This document shows, in pieces, positions 8,235-17,223 of a stretch of 64,000 nucleotides of DNA. Under the pieces are notes generated by a model that worked only from the letters and a program-made list of their open reading frames with translations, made no database searches and had not been told where the DNA came from. A program made the position numbers and the translations under genes. Origin of the DNA: Flavobacterium sp. SCGC AAA160-P02. GTDB taxonomy: Bacteria > Bacteroidota > Bacteroidia > Flavobacteriales > Flavobacteriaceae. Position 1 is the stretch's first letter. Every line of letters starts with the position of its first letter. The stretch is from positions 59,031 through 123,030 of the forward strand of contig KB911113.1 of the NCBI GenBank assembly GCA_000383355.1. The letters are read 5' to 3'.

Positions 8235-9499
8235 AAGTCTTCTTTCGTACATTTAACCAGTTGTTGAATTCCTTTATAAATACTCAGACAATTTTCTTTT
8301 ATAAACAGCTCATCTATATGTTTTTCTTTTAGATATGCTTTCATTACTTTTTCTCCATCAAAATCTACAAAAGCCAATCTAAAGAATAACTCATTAGATT
8401 CAAATCCAAAATCAGATCCTGGCAATAGAGCAACTCCATAATTTTCTAGAAAATAATGAGAAAGGTTGGTGCTAGTCTGTAGTTCTAATGACCTAATTTT
8501 CTCTTTAAAGTTCTCAAAGCCTATTATCATATAAAATGATCCTTGAGGGGTTGTACACTGAATATTATTCTTAGAAAGTTCTGTGAAAACGTAGGAAGAG
8601 ATTCCATCTAAAATAGCAGCAGAAGTAGCAACATAATCTTGTAGTTCTCTAGAATATTGATATGCTTTTACAGCAGCAAATTGCACTGGTGAAGAAACAC
8701 AACTAAATGTTTCACTAAATAACGAACTATAAACAATAGATAGATGCTCTAGCTCTTTTGGCAAAGACATAAAACCTAAACGGTATCCTCCAGCAGAAAA
8801 GACCTTGCTTAGCCCTCCAAAAACTATGGTTCCTTCAGAATAATAGGTAGAAATACTTGGTGAATACTCATTTGTGAAGTTTATTTGAGAATAAATCTCA
8901 TCAGAAAAAACAAGTACTCTGTGCTTTCTACAAACAGCTGCTAAAGATTTATATTCTACGTCTGAATAAACAGCGCCTGTAGGATTGTTTGGTGAGTTTA
9001 AAACAAGTATGTGCTCTTGTTCTTGATGTTGGGTTAAATAGGCCTCTAAACAGCTTGCGGTAAGTTTAAAGTTGTCTTCTAGTGTTGTTTCTAGAATACT
9101 ATAGCTTCCTCCTTTTGATTTTATTTGTGGTATATAACTTACCCAGCTTCCTTTTGGAATTAAAAACTCTCCTTCAAATAGTAGAATAGATTGATACAAC
9201 AACTCTTTACTTCCGGGGCCAATAAAAATTAAATCTGATGCTCTATGTATGCCTTGATTATTTTTAAGGAATACAGATACCTGTTGTCTTAATTCTACTA
9301 GACCGTTTACAGGTAAGTAATGATTATTAGTAGCATTGTTTTTTAACTCTTCAACAATAGATTGATGAATGGGAAAAGGAGATTGTCCAAATCCAAAATG
9401 AGTTATCTCTTCTCCTTTTATTCTAAGCTCTTTAACCTTTTCGTTAATTAAAAGGGTTGCAGAAGGTTTTAGTCCCGAGATATTTTGATTAATTTTCAT
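8231..9499 (-). CDS. PLP-dependent aminotransferase, class I/II
   Basis: A 422-residue fold-type I aminotransferase. The landmark motifs are LNSPNNPTGAVYS, FSDEIYSQI (the Asp that holds the pyridine nitrogen) and GGLSKVFSAGGYRLGF with the PLP Lys; the C-terminal LFFRLAF supplies the carboxylate-binding Arg. Substrate cannot be read from sequence, but aspartate/aromatic-type enzymes are the closest. It has no upstream partner on its strand: a terminator at 9531-9548 separates it from the lipoprotein operon. Confidence 0.85.
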   Translation of the reverse strand: MKINQNISGLKPSATLLINEKVKELRIKGEEITHFGFGQSPFPIHQSIVEELKNNATNNHYLPVNGLVELRQQVSVFLKNNQGIHRASDLIFIGPGSKELLYQSILLFEGEFLIPKGSWVSYIPQIKSKGGSYSILETTLEDNFKLTASCLEAYLTQHQEQEHILVLNSPNNPTGAVYSDVEYKSLAAVCRKHRVLVFSDEIYSQINFTNEYSPSISTYYSEGTIVFGGLSKVFSAGGYRLGFMSLPKELEHLSIVYSSLFSETFSCVSSPVQFAAVKAYQYSRELQDYVATSAAILDGISSYVFTELSKNNIQCTTPQGSFYMIIGFENFKEKIRSLELQTSTNLSHYFLENYGVALLPGSDFGFESNELFFRLAFVDFDGEKVMKAYLKEKHIDELFIKENCLSIYKGIQQLVKCTKEDF

Positions 9500-9530
9500 T
9501 CTTTAAAAGATGAGGGTATTAACATAAAAA

Positions 9531-9553
9531 AGAGGCCAAAAAGCCTCTTTTTT
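9531..9553 (-). terminator. Terminator of the TonB-receptor/lipoprotein operon
   Basis: AGAGGC (9531-9536) pairs with GCCTCT (9543-9548) around a CAAAAA loop, with A residues on the plus strand giving a U tract on the minus-strand transcript. It sits 28 bases after the stop of the last lipoprotein gene. Confidence 0.75.
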
Positions 9554-9575
9554 ATTAAAAACTCATTGAATCAAA

Positions 9576-10352
9576 TTATTCTATTTTATTGATGTAACAA
9601 ATCATTTGAGCTCCGTCGTTAAGTTTTGAGATAGTAAACTGAAATGAATCACTAGTTATATTTGAGTCAAAAGATAGTACTTGACCATCTTCGAAAACAT
9701 AGTTAATTTCATAATCCACAGGGTAATCAGAGCTCCATTCATACATGAAAAGGCTAAAAACTCCTTCTTGGTCTGCTGGTAAAACTACTTGTTCAGTAGT
9801 AGTTACTCCTTGACTATCGTCAATTAAAACACCTCCTAAGTCTTGATCTCCTGTAACTAAAAAGACATCTAAATCTTTGGCAGGGTTGCTCCAAGTAACT
9901 GAAATTTCTACTGAACCAGGGGCTGCGAAAATAGTTCCTTGTCTTGCAATTCTTAGCGATGAGTTCCCTGTTATGCTAGTTGAAAATCTTCTAGCAGCAG
10001 CATTTACAACTATAAAATCTGAAAGAACTACATCTCTAAAAAATTTATCTTCATCAAAAGCTATAGGAATAACTAGAGTATTATCTCCAGAACTAGCAGA
10101 AGATATAGTGGTAGCACCACCGTCTAAAGAATATTCTATAGTTGAATAACTTGGTAATGCTTCAGAAAAATTAATAACTAAATCATAACTAGTAGCGTCA
10201 TCTGCAATCCTTATAACATCTTCTTGTTGAGATAAAGAAGCGGTAAGCTCCTTCATTGGTAATACTGTTACCGAATCATCATCATCTACATTACATCCTA
10301 TGAATGTAAAAACAGTTAATAATACTATACTAAATTTATATATATGTTTCAT
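9576..10352 (-). CDS. Lipoprotein, second of a sibling pair
   Basis: A 258-residue lipoprotein (lipobox FIGC followed by an Asp run, NVDDDDS, which suggests export to the outer membrane or surface). The C-terminal part (about residues 145-255) contains VTWSNPAKDLDVFL and DDSQGVTTTEQVVL, then WSSDYPVDYE. The same domain occurs in the upstream sibling. The motif W..(P/A)AKDLD.FL resembles DUF2135-like beta-sandwich domains, which is an inference. The N-terminal half is unlike the sibling's. It lies five bases after the sibling gene and belongs to the TonB receptor operon. Confidence 0.8.
   Translation of the reverse strand: MKHIYKFSIVLLTVFTFIGCNVDDDDSVTVLPMKELTASLSQQEDVIRIADDATSYDLVINFSEALPSYSTIEYSLDGGATTISSASSGDNTLVIPIAFDEDKFFRDVVLSDFIVVNAAARRFSTSITGNSSLRIARQGTIFAAPGSVEISVTWSNPAKDLDVFLVTGDQDLGGVLIDDSQGVTTTEQVVLPADQEGVFSLFMYEWSSDYPVDYEINYVFEDGQVLSFDSNITSDSFQFTISKLNDGAQMICYINKIE
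9719..9823. repeat. Near-identical DNA patch, copy 1 (partner 10501-10605)
   Basis: By eye this 105-base stretch matches 10501-10605 with about six mismatches. It lies in the C-terminal domain of the lipoprotein gene. The flanking DNA of the two genes has diverged much further. Confidence 0.8.
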
Positions 10353-10357
10353 ATTTA

Positions 10358-11200
10358 TTATAATTGAGTTATTCTATATCCAAATTGTGCTCCCAGACTT
10401 GCTTTGATTAAAGTAAACTGAAATGAATCATCTTGTATCTTAGCGTCTGTAAAAGTTTCTACTCGTCCACCAGGGAAAGTAAAACTAATATCGTATTCAA
10501 CAGGGTAATCAGAGCTCCATTCATACATATAAAGGCTAAAAACTCCTTCTTCATCTGCTGATAAAACTACTTGTTCAGTAGTTGTTACTCCTTGACTATC
10601 GTCAAGTACAGTACCATCAAGATCTAGATCTCCTTCTATTAAAAAAATATCTAAATCTTTAGCAGCGTTACTCCAAGTAACAGTAATTTCTACTGCCCCC
10701 GGAGGTGCCGTGAAATCTGGCTCAGAATCAATTACAGTTATATTTCTGGTTAATTCTCCTTGTGTTAGATAATAAACATCAGAAGAACCAAAGTCTACAT
10801 CTAAAATTCTGAATGTGTATATTTCTTCAGCAAATCCTTCAGCATCACCATCATCTGAAAAACTAAGTTGAACATCTACAGAACTTTCTCCAGCAGGAAT
10901 AATAACAGTTTCTGGATATGAAGCTCCATCAGGCGATCCGTCAGAAGAAGTAATTCCTAGCGTTAACGTAATAGAAACATCTAATGGATTTATGTTAGTA
11001 CCAATTGTATATGTTAGTGGATCTGCTGTAGGATCATTTTCTAACACCATTTGATCAATATTGGTATCCGTAAATCCAACGTTTACTTCACTTGTAGGAG
11101 AATATACTCCTGGATTTGTTACACTATCTGCATCATCCTGTCCACACGAAATTAAAAGTGTTAAGGAGAATAATAGTGCTAAATATTTAATATTTTTCAT
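10358..11200 (-). CDS. Lipoprotein, first of a sibling pair
   Basis: A 280-residue lipoprotein with lipobox LISC followed by GQDDADS. The middle section (about 75-160) is an acidic beta-sandwich that resembles Calx-beta-type repeats (VSITLTLGITSSDG, EIYTFRILDVD). The last 110 residues repeat the domain of the downstream sibling (VTWSNAAKDLDIFL, WSSDYPVEYD). It is translated 18 bases after the TonB-dependent receptor. Together these suggest an outer-membrane uptake system with two surface lipoproteins; the ligand is unknown. It is not a recognisable SusD. Confidence 0.8.
   Translation of the reverse strand: MKNIKYLALLFSLTLLISCGQDDADSVTNPGVYSPTSEVNVGFTDTNIDQMVLENDPTADPLTYTIGTNINPLDVSITLTLGITSSDGSPDGASYPETVIIPAGESSVDVQLSFSDDGDAEGFAEEIYTFRILDVDFGSSDVYYLTQGELTRNITVIDSEPDFTAPPGAVEITVTWSNAAKDLDIFLIEGDLDLDGTVLDDSQGVTTTEQVVLSADEEGVFSLYMYEWSSDYPVEYDISFTFPGGRVETFTDAKIQDDSFQFTLIKASLGAQFGYRITQL
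10501..10605. repeat. Near-identical DNA patch, copy 2 (partner 9719-9823)
   Basis: Second member of the 105-base pair described at 9719-9823. The direct orientation fits gene duplication with later gene conversion. Confidence 0.8.
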
Positions 11201-11218
11201 ATTCTATTGATTTATATG

Positions 11219-14098
11219 TTATAATTTAAATTTTAATCTAGCAAAAACTGTTCTACCATTAATTCCAAACTGAGAAGTAACACGTGGATAAATAAAGTTG
11301 TTACCACTTGTTAAATTAGATGGACTAGCGTCTGGGAATACATTAAATATGTTACTAGAACCTATGGTTAAGGTCATGTTTTCTGAAACATCGTATCCGA
11401 AAGACATATCAGTTAATACTTTGTCTCCAAATATTGGATGATAATTTGCCCCCGAACCATTTAAAGATGGTTCTTGTGTTACGTCTGGATTAGTAACAGC
11501 TCCAAAAAATGAATTTCTTACAAATAGCCTCCATTTGTCTCCTTGTAACATATGACCAAGATTTGCTTTAAATCTAGGAGTTGCTGTTTCTAAGAAATAA
11601 GATTCTCTTTCCCCAAAGTAAGTGCCGGCTTGTGATGCTAAAACACTTGATGAATTTATATCATCTACACGTTGTGTGTATGCAAAAGTAAGCGCTAAAT
11701 CACTAGAAAAACTTAAGTCAGATATCGCTCCTTTGTGAGAAACTACAATATCAAAACCTTTAGTCTCTGTATCTATTGCATTTGCAAAGAAACGAGCAGA
11801 TTCTGCACCAGTAACAATTCCGTCAGGAATATTAAAATTACCTGTTAAAACAACTCTATCATCTATTCCTGTGAAGAAACCATCTACCGTTAAACTAAGG
11901 TTAGCATCAGGTATTTTAGCTGTAAAACCAAAACTTGCACTAAAAGACTCTTCTTGTTTTAATTGTGGGATCCCTAAAGCTCCTGCAATTTGACTATCGT
12001 TTGAGAAAGTCCCTACTTCATAAGGAACACCTGAGATAAAGTTTGTACTTATTGTGTTAAAGTTTAACTGAGCTAAAGATGGTGCTCTAAAACCTGTACT
12101 TGCAGCAGCTCTTAAATTAACGTTATCACTTAATCTAACAATACCAGCTAATTTCCAATTGAAAGTAGAACCAAAATCGCTGTAGTTTTCATATCTAACT
12201 GCTCCAGAAAGGAATAAATTCTTATTAACATCTAATTCTAGATCACCGTAAAAAGCATAACTATTCCTAGTTGCATTTCTTTCGTTTGCTGGTCTGAAAC
12301 CAGGAAAAACTTGAATTCCACCAGGTCTAGACCTTCCGAAGAAATCGGTTACTTGAGTTGCAGCATCTCCATTCCAAATTTCACCATTAACATCATATGT
12401 TGCCCAAGACTCTTCTTGACCAGCAGTAATATCATATGCTTCCATTCTATATTCTGAACCAACAGCAACATTTAATCCAGACATCACATCTTCATAGAAT
12501 TTTGTTAAATCTAAATTGGTTGTGTTTTGAGTAAAAGAAAAACCACCAGCATATACTTCTAATGGTGATGCTTGTTGTAAACTAGCATTACTTGAATTTC
12601 CTATATTAAAGTCAAAAGAGTTTTTACCATAGGTATTACTAAAGTCAATATCCCAATCTCCTTGCTTTCCTTTAATTCCAACAGCAATAGATTCATCATT
12701 TACAATAGAATTAATTTCTGGCAACATCCCTGCAGGATATAATCCTGTAAAAGCTCTTGATTGTGCGGGTCTTCTATAAAAACCAGCAGCATTTCCTTTT
12801 CTATGACTAATTCCTCCAAAAGCATAAAAGCTAAAGTCGTCACTAATTTTAAACTCCATGTTGGCCATAAACTTTCCATTTCTTAATCTAGATTGCCCAA
12901 CTCTCATGCTAAAATCTTGTCTTGTAAGACCTCTTGTTGACAATTCATCTTCTGATGTATTAAAGTTTAACAAACCTCTAAGTTCATCAATTGAATTTGC
13001 TTCATTAATTTGATTTTTTAACGAAAAAGGAAAGTAAGTAACTCCTTGAGCAAATGTTTGTATTTGAGATAAAGAATATTGAGTGATGTCAGACCCTGCT
13101 CCACTATTTAATCCTATCCATTCTACAGAATTACTTGCATCAAAAATTTGACCAGTGAATCCTTCTGCACCAGCTCTGTATGAAGGAGCTCTTGTGGACA
13201 ATGATCCTGTAAAGTTTATAAAACCTCCATTATCATCTAAAGGAATTCCATAATTTACATCAAACTGAAAGCTTTCTCCATCCATACCACCACTTTGGTT
13301 GTTTGTTTGGTCACCCCAATTTGATCCTTGATTTACTTGAAACTCTAATCCTTCGCTATTCTTAAGTACAATGTTTATTACACCAGCAATGGCATCACTA
13401 CCGTATTGTGCTGCTGCACCATCTTTTAAAATCTCTATTCTTTTAATAGAAAATGCTGGGATAGTATTCATATCTGTACCAACACTTCCTCTACCAACTG
13501 TACTGTTTACATTTACTAGAGAAGTATTATGTCTTCTTTTACCGTTTACCAATACTAATACTTGGTCTGGCCCTAAACCTCTTAAGGCTGCAGGATCTAT
13601 ATGATCAGTACCATCAGAAACAGTTTGTGAAGTAGACGTAAAGGAAGGGGCTACGTAATTTAAAATATCATTAACAGAAACTTGAGGTCCTGCGCTCAAA
13701 AGCTCAGCAACATCAATTACATCTACAGGCACTGGCGTATTTGCTACAGTTCTGTTTTTGTTTCTAGATCCAACCAAGACTACTTCATCTAAGGATAGAT
13801 TATTTTCTTCTAAAACAATAGTAATATAACTAGTGTCAGATATACTTTTCTCGACAGTTTTAAACCCTAATGAGGAAACTGAAATTGTTGTAGGCATTTT
13901 TTCTACATTCAATGAAAATTCCCCATTTTCATCTGTTGTAGTTCCATTTGTGGTTCCTTTTTCTACGACATTCATAAATGATAAAGCCTCCCCGCTAGTA
14001 TCAGTTACTTTTCCTTTAACCGTTTGAGCATTTAGTGTAATTGCTCCAACAAATAAAAACACAACCGTAAAAAATTTTAAAAAGTTATTTTGTTTCAT
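11219..14098 (-). CDS. TonB-dependent outer-membrane receptor with carboxypeptidase-regulatory-like domain
   Basis: A 959-residue receptor that should import a ligand across the outer membrane using TonB energy. In order there is a signal peptide (ending TLNAQ), a CarboxypepD_reg-like domain (TVKGKVTDTSGEALSFMNV, about 26-105), a plug domain (about 115-250, with DGAAAQYGSDAIAGVINIVLK) and a beta-barrel ending in ARLKFKL with a terminal hydrophobic residue. The start was moved to the ATG at 14098 because a TTG at 14128 adds ten residues ahead of the signal peptide. It heads an operon with two sibling lipoproteins. The lack of a SusD partner means it is not a standard SusCD glycan pair; siderophore, metal or peptide ligands are possible. 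Confidence 0.88.
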   Translation of the reverse strand: MKQNNFLKFFTVVFLFVGAITLNAQTVKGKVTDTSGEALSFMNVVEKGTTNGTTTDENGEFSLNVEKMPTTISVSSLGFKTVEKSISDTSYITIVLEENNLSLDEVVLVGSRNKNRTVANTPVPVDVIDVAELLSAGPQVSVNDILNYVAPSFTSTSQTVSDGTDHIDPAALRGLGPDQVLVLVNGKRRHNTSLVNVNSTVGRGSVGTDMNTIPAFSIKRIEILKDGAAAQYGSDAIAGVINIVLKNSEGLEFQVNQGSNWGDQTNNQSGGMDGESFQFDVNYGIPLDDNGGFINFTGSLSTRAPSYRAGAEGFTGQIFDASNSVEWIGLNSGAGSDITQYSLSQIQTFAQGVTYFPFSLKNQINEANSIDELRGLLNFNTSEDELSTRGLTRQDFSMRVGQSRLRNGKFMANMEFKISDDFSFYAFGGISHRKGNAAGFYRRPAQSRAFTGLYPAGMLPEINSIVNDESIAVGIKGKQGDWDIDFSNTYGKNSFDFNIGNSSNASLQQASPLEVYAGGFSFTQNTTNLDLTKFYEDVMSGLNVAVGSEYRMEAYDITAGQEESWATYDVNGEIWNGDAATQVTDFFGRSRPGGIQVFPGFRPANERNATRNSYAFYGDLELDVNKNLFLSGAVRYENYSDFGSTFNWKLAGIVRLSDNVNLRAAASTGFRAPSLAQLNFNTISTNFISGVPYEVGTFSNDSQIAGALGIPQLKQEESFSASFGFTAKIPDANLSLTVDGFFTGIDDRVVLTGNFNIPDGIVTGAESARFFANAIDTETKGFDIVVSHKGAISDLSFSSDLALTFAYTQRVDDINSSSVLASQAGTYFGERESYFLETATPRFKANLGHMLQGDKWRLFVRNSFFGAVTNPDVTQEPSLNGSGANYHPIFGDKVLTDMSFGYDVSENMTLTIGSSNIFNVFPDASPSNLTSGNNFIYPRVTSQFGINGRTVFARLKFKL

Positions 14099-14281
14099 AT
14101 AAGTGTTATTGATTGATAATAACTGCAAATGTTGCTTTTTTTTTTGTTAAAAACAAAAAAATACAAGCTTAATGTATAATACTGTGTGAAGTAAACTTTC
14201 AAAAAAAAACTTAAAAAACAAAAAAAACCTATATCAACTAGCTTTAACCAATTTTTAACAATGTTAAAAAACCGAATGGTG

Positions 14282-14289
14282 TAGATTTG
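14282..14289 (+). promoter_or_regulatory. -7 box of the moxR-bat operon
   Basis: TAGATTTG fits TAnnTTTG and lies 35 bases before the moxR-like ATG. No good -33 element is seen at the usual spacing. Confidence 0.5.
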
Positions 14290-14324
14290 TTTTTCAATTT
14301 TTTTAACTCTTAAATTATGATAAA

Positions 14325-15314
14325 ATGGAGATAGATATTAGAGCAATTAATGAAAAAATAGAGCGAGAGAGTGCCTTTGTAGATATTCTTACTTCAGAGA
14401 TGAACAAAGTTATTATTGGCCAAAAAGACATGATAGAGCGCTTGCTTATTGGATTGCTAGGGAATGGTCATATTTTACTTGAGGGTGTTCCTGGCTTGGC
14501 AAAAACTTTAGCCATCAATACGCTTGCAAAAGCTGTACAAGGTTCTTTTAGTAGAGTTCAATTTACTCCAGATCTATTGCCTGCTGATGTAGTAGGAACC
14601 ATGATCTATAACATGAAGGATAATGATTTTTCCATCAAAAAAGGTCCCATTTTTGCAAACTTTGTCTTAGCAGACGAAATCAACAGAGCACCTGCAAAAG
14701 TTCAATCAGCGTTACTAGAAGCAATGCAAGAGCGTCAGATTACCATAGGAGACACTACCTTTAAATTAGACCAGCCCTTTCTGGTAATGGCAACACAAAA
14801 CCCTGTTGAACAAGAAGGAACATACCCACTACCTGAAGCTCAGGTAGATCGTTTTATGCTTAAAACTGTGATTGATTATCCGAAATTATCAGATGAGCAA
14901 ACCATCATGAGACAAAATTTAAGTGGTGGTTTTACAACTGTAAATCCAGTAGTTTCTATAGAACAAATTTTAAAAGCAAGAGAAGCTGCCAATGAAGTTT
15001 ATATGGATGAAAAAATAGAAAAATACATCTTAGATATCATTTTTGCAACCAGATATCCTGAACGCTACAATCTTTCTCAGCTTAAACAACTAATTAGTTT
15101 TGGAGCTTCACCAAGAGGAAGTATCAATTTAGCAAAAGCTGCTAAATGTTATGCCTTTATTAAAAGAAGAGGTTACGTTATTCCTGAAGATGTAAGAGCC
15201 ATTGTTTATGATGTTTTAAGGCATAGAATTGGAATTACATACGAAGCTGAAGCTGAAAACATTTCTTCAGTAGACATTATTAACTCCATTATTAACGAAA
15301 TAGAAGTTCCTTAA
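14325..15314 (+). CDS. MoxR-family AAA+ ATPase
   Basis: A 329-residue AAA+ chaperone-like ATPase. Walker A is GVPGLAKT (about 54-61) and Walker B is LADEIN with the adjacent RAPAKVQSALLEAMQER segment; EGTYPLPEAQVDRF marks sensor 1/Arg-finger elements of the MoxR group. MoxR proteins work with VWA-domain proteins, and the downstream DUF58 and BatA/BatB genes fit this well. It is the first gene of the operon. Confidence 0.92.
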   Translation: MEIDIRAINEKIERESAFVDILTSEMNKVIIGQKDMIERLLIGLLGNGHILLEGVPGLAKTLAINTLAKAVQGSFSRVQFTPDLLPADVVGTMIYNMKDNDFSIKKGPIFANFVLADEINRAPAKVQSALLEAMQERQITIGDTTFKLDQPFLVMATQNPVEQEGTYPLPEAQVDRFMLKTVIDYPKLSDEQTIMRQNLSGGFTTVNPVVSIEQILKAREAANEVYMDEKIEKYILDIIFATRYPERYNLSQLKQLISFGASPRGSINLAKAAKCYAFIKRRGYVIPEDVRAIVYDVLRHRIGITYEAEAENISSVDIINSIINEIEVP

Positions 15315-15424
15315 TACTAGTTACTTATAAATATCACTGTCTAGTTCAAAAGAAAATCTATTTATAAATTATTGAAAAGATTTACGCAAATTATTTAGTT
15401 TACCCAGCATAGAGCACTTACATC

Positions 15425-16294
15425 ATGGATACTAAAGAAATATTAAAAAAAGTACGGAAAATTGAAGTCAAGACAAGGCGTTTGTCTGATCATATTTTTG
15501 GTGGCGAGTACCATTCTACCTTTAAAGGCAGGGGAATGACATTTTCTGAAGTAAGAGCATATCAATTTGGAGATGATGTAAGAGCTATAGACTGGAATGT
15601 TACTGCACGCTATAACGAACCTTTTATAAAAGTCTTTGAGGAAGAAAGAGAACTTACCATGATGCTTATGGTTGATGTTTCTGGTTCTGAACATTTTGGA
15701 ACTACAAATCAATTTAAAAAAGATACTGTTACAGAAATCTCTGCCACCTTAGCTTTTTCTGCAATTCAAAATAATGATAAGGTTGGTTTAATTCTTTTTT
15801 CAGATCAAATAGAATTATTTATTCCTCCTAAAAAAGGAAAAAGTCACGTACTTAGAATTATTCGTGAATTAATAGAGTTTTCACCAGAGAGTAAAAAGAC
15901 AGACATTGCCAAGGCTTTTAAATTTCTTTCTAATGTTATGAAAAAGAAAGCCATTGTTTTTATGTTGTCTGATTTTATGGATGATGATTATGAAAGAACG
16001 CTGAAAATTGTTGGTAATAAACATGACATTACTGGAATTCGTGTATATGATAAACATGACGAAGAAATTCCTAATCTTGGATTAGTTCCTATGTTAGATT
16101 CAGAAACTAATGCTGTTCAGCTTATTAATACAGGCTCTAAAAGAGTTAGAAGTAATTATAAGGCAACTGCTTTTCGTCTTTCTGATTATTTTAAAAGTAC
16201 CTTCAAAAAAAGTGGCTCAGGAACCATAGACACAAGAGTAGATGAAGATTACGTAAAAAAATTATTAGGGTATTTTAAACACAAAGGAAGATAA
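15425..16294 (+). CDS. DUF58 domain protein (VWA-like)
   Basis: A 289-residue cytoplasmic protein with the DUF58 signature FSEVRAYQFGDDVRAIDWNVTA (about 40-60), followed by a VWA-like fold whose metal-site motif is degenerate (MLMVDVSGSEHFG). These proteins accompany MoxR ATPases and are thought to couple the ATPase to its target. It starts 110 bases after moxR and is followed by the next gene after five bases. Confidence 0.9.
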   Translation: MDTKEILKKVRKIEVKTRRLSDHIFGGEYHSTFKGRGMTFSEVRAYQFGDDVRAIDWNVTARYNEPFIKVFEEERELTMMLMVDVSGSEHFGTTNQFKKDTVTEISATLAFSAIQNNDKVGLILFSDQIELFIPPKKGKSHVLRIIRELIEFSPESKKTDIAKAFKFLSNVMKKKAIVFMLSDFMDDDYERTLKIVGNKHDITGIRVYDKHDEEIPNLGLVPMLDSETNAVQLINTGSKRVRSNYKATAFRLSDYFKSTFKKSGSGTIDTRVDEDYVKKLLGYFKHKGR

Positions 16295-16299
16295 TACAG

Positions 16300-17223
16300 A
16301 TGAAACTAAAAATTCTTTTTTTTCTTTTTTTAATCAGTACTGTTACTTTTTCTCAAAAAGTAAGCGTTGCCTCAGATACCACAAATATTAGAATTGGAGA
16401 ACAATTCTTGTTTCAGATTTTGGTTAAAGACACTGCCAATGTTATTTTTCCTGAAAAACTAGAAAACTTAACTAGCTTAGAGATTGTAGAGAATATAAAA
16501 ATAGATACTTTTAAAAACAGTCTTATCAAAAAGTATCTAATGACAGGCTTTGACAGCGGCGCCTTTTATATTCCTTCGCAACAAATTTTTATTAAAAATA
16601 GAGCCTTTATAACAGATTCTATATTAATAAATGTTGCAACCATTGCTACAGACACTACAAAACAAAAAATGTTTCCAATTAAGGCCATTCAAAATGAGCC
16701 TTTGGTTTATGATGATTTTAAACCCTACGTTGTTTGGCTACTTTTGGCACTCCTATTAATAGGTGCAGTTATTTATTACCTGGTAACCCGTAAAAAACCA
16801 ACAATTACTGAAGATGAAGGTATTGCTGCTCTAGCTCCTTTTGAAGAGGCTATAGAAAAGCTCCAAGAATTAGATACTAAGTTACTGTGGCAAAATAATG
16901 AGATAAAAAAATATTACAGTGAGCTTACAGAGATTGTTCGTGCTTATATAGAAAAAGAATTAAAGATTCCTGCACTAGAAATTACAACGCATGAATTAGT
17001 TGACATTCTTTCTGCCTTTAACAAGGCAAAAACTATTGACGCTAGCAAAGAAACTATCAAAAAACTAAATGCGCTGCTTCAAGAAGCCGATTTGGTAAAA
17101 TTTGCAAAATCAACTCCACTTTCGCATGAAATTGAAGAAGACAGAAGAGATGCAGAAGAGGTATTATATACTCTTAAACCAACACCAACAATAGAAGAAA
17201 CTAAAGATGATGAATTGGAGTAA
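16300..17223 (+). CDS. Membrane protein of the Bat operon (DUF4381-like)
   Basis: This 307-residue protein has a signal peptide (ending TFSQ), a periplasmic beta-rich domain, one membrane helix near 145-163 (VVWLLLALLLIGAVIYYL), and a cytoplasmic helical tail with WQNNEIKKYYSELTEIVRAYIE. This layout resembles a short BatD. It probably belongs to the membrane complex formed by BatA and BatB. The gene overlaps the start of batA by 17 bases, so translation is coupled. Confidence 0.75.
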   Translation: MKLKILFFLFLISTVTFSQKVSVASDTTNIRIGEQFLFQILVKDTANVIFPEKLENLTSLEIVENIKIDTFKNSLIKKYLMTGFDSGAFYIPSQQIFIKNRAFITDSILINVATIATDTTKQKMFPIKAIQNEPLVYDDFKPYVVWLLLALLLIGAVIYYLVTRKKPTITEDEGIAALAPFEEAIEKLQELDTKLLWQNNEIKKYYSELTEIVRAYIEKELKIPALEITTHELVDILSAFNKAKTIDASKETIKKLNALLQEADLVKFAKSTPLSHEIEEDRRDAEEVLYTLKPTPTIEETKDDELE

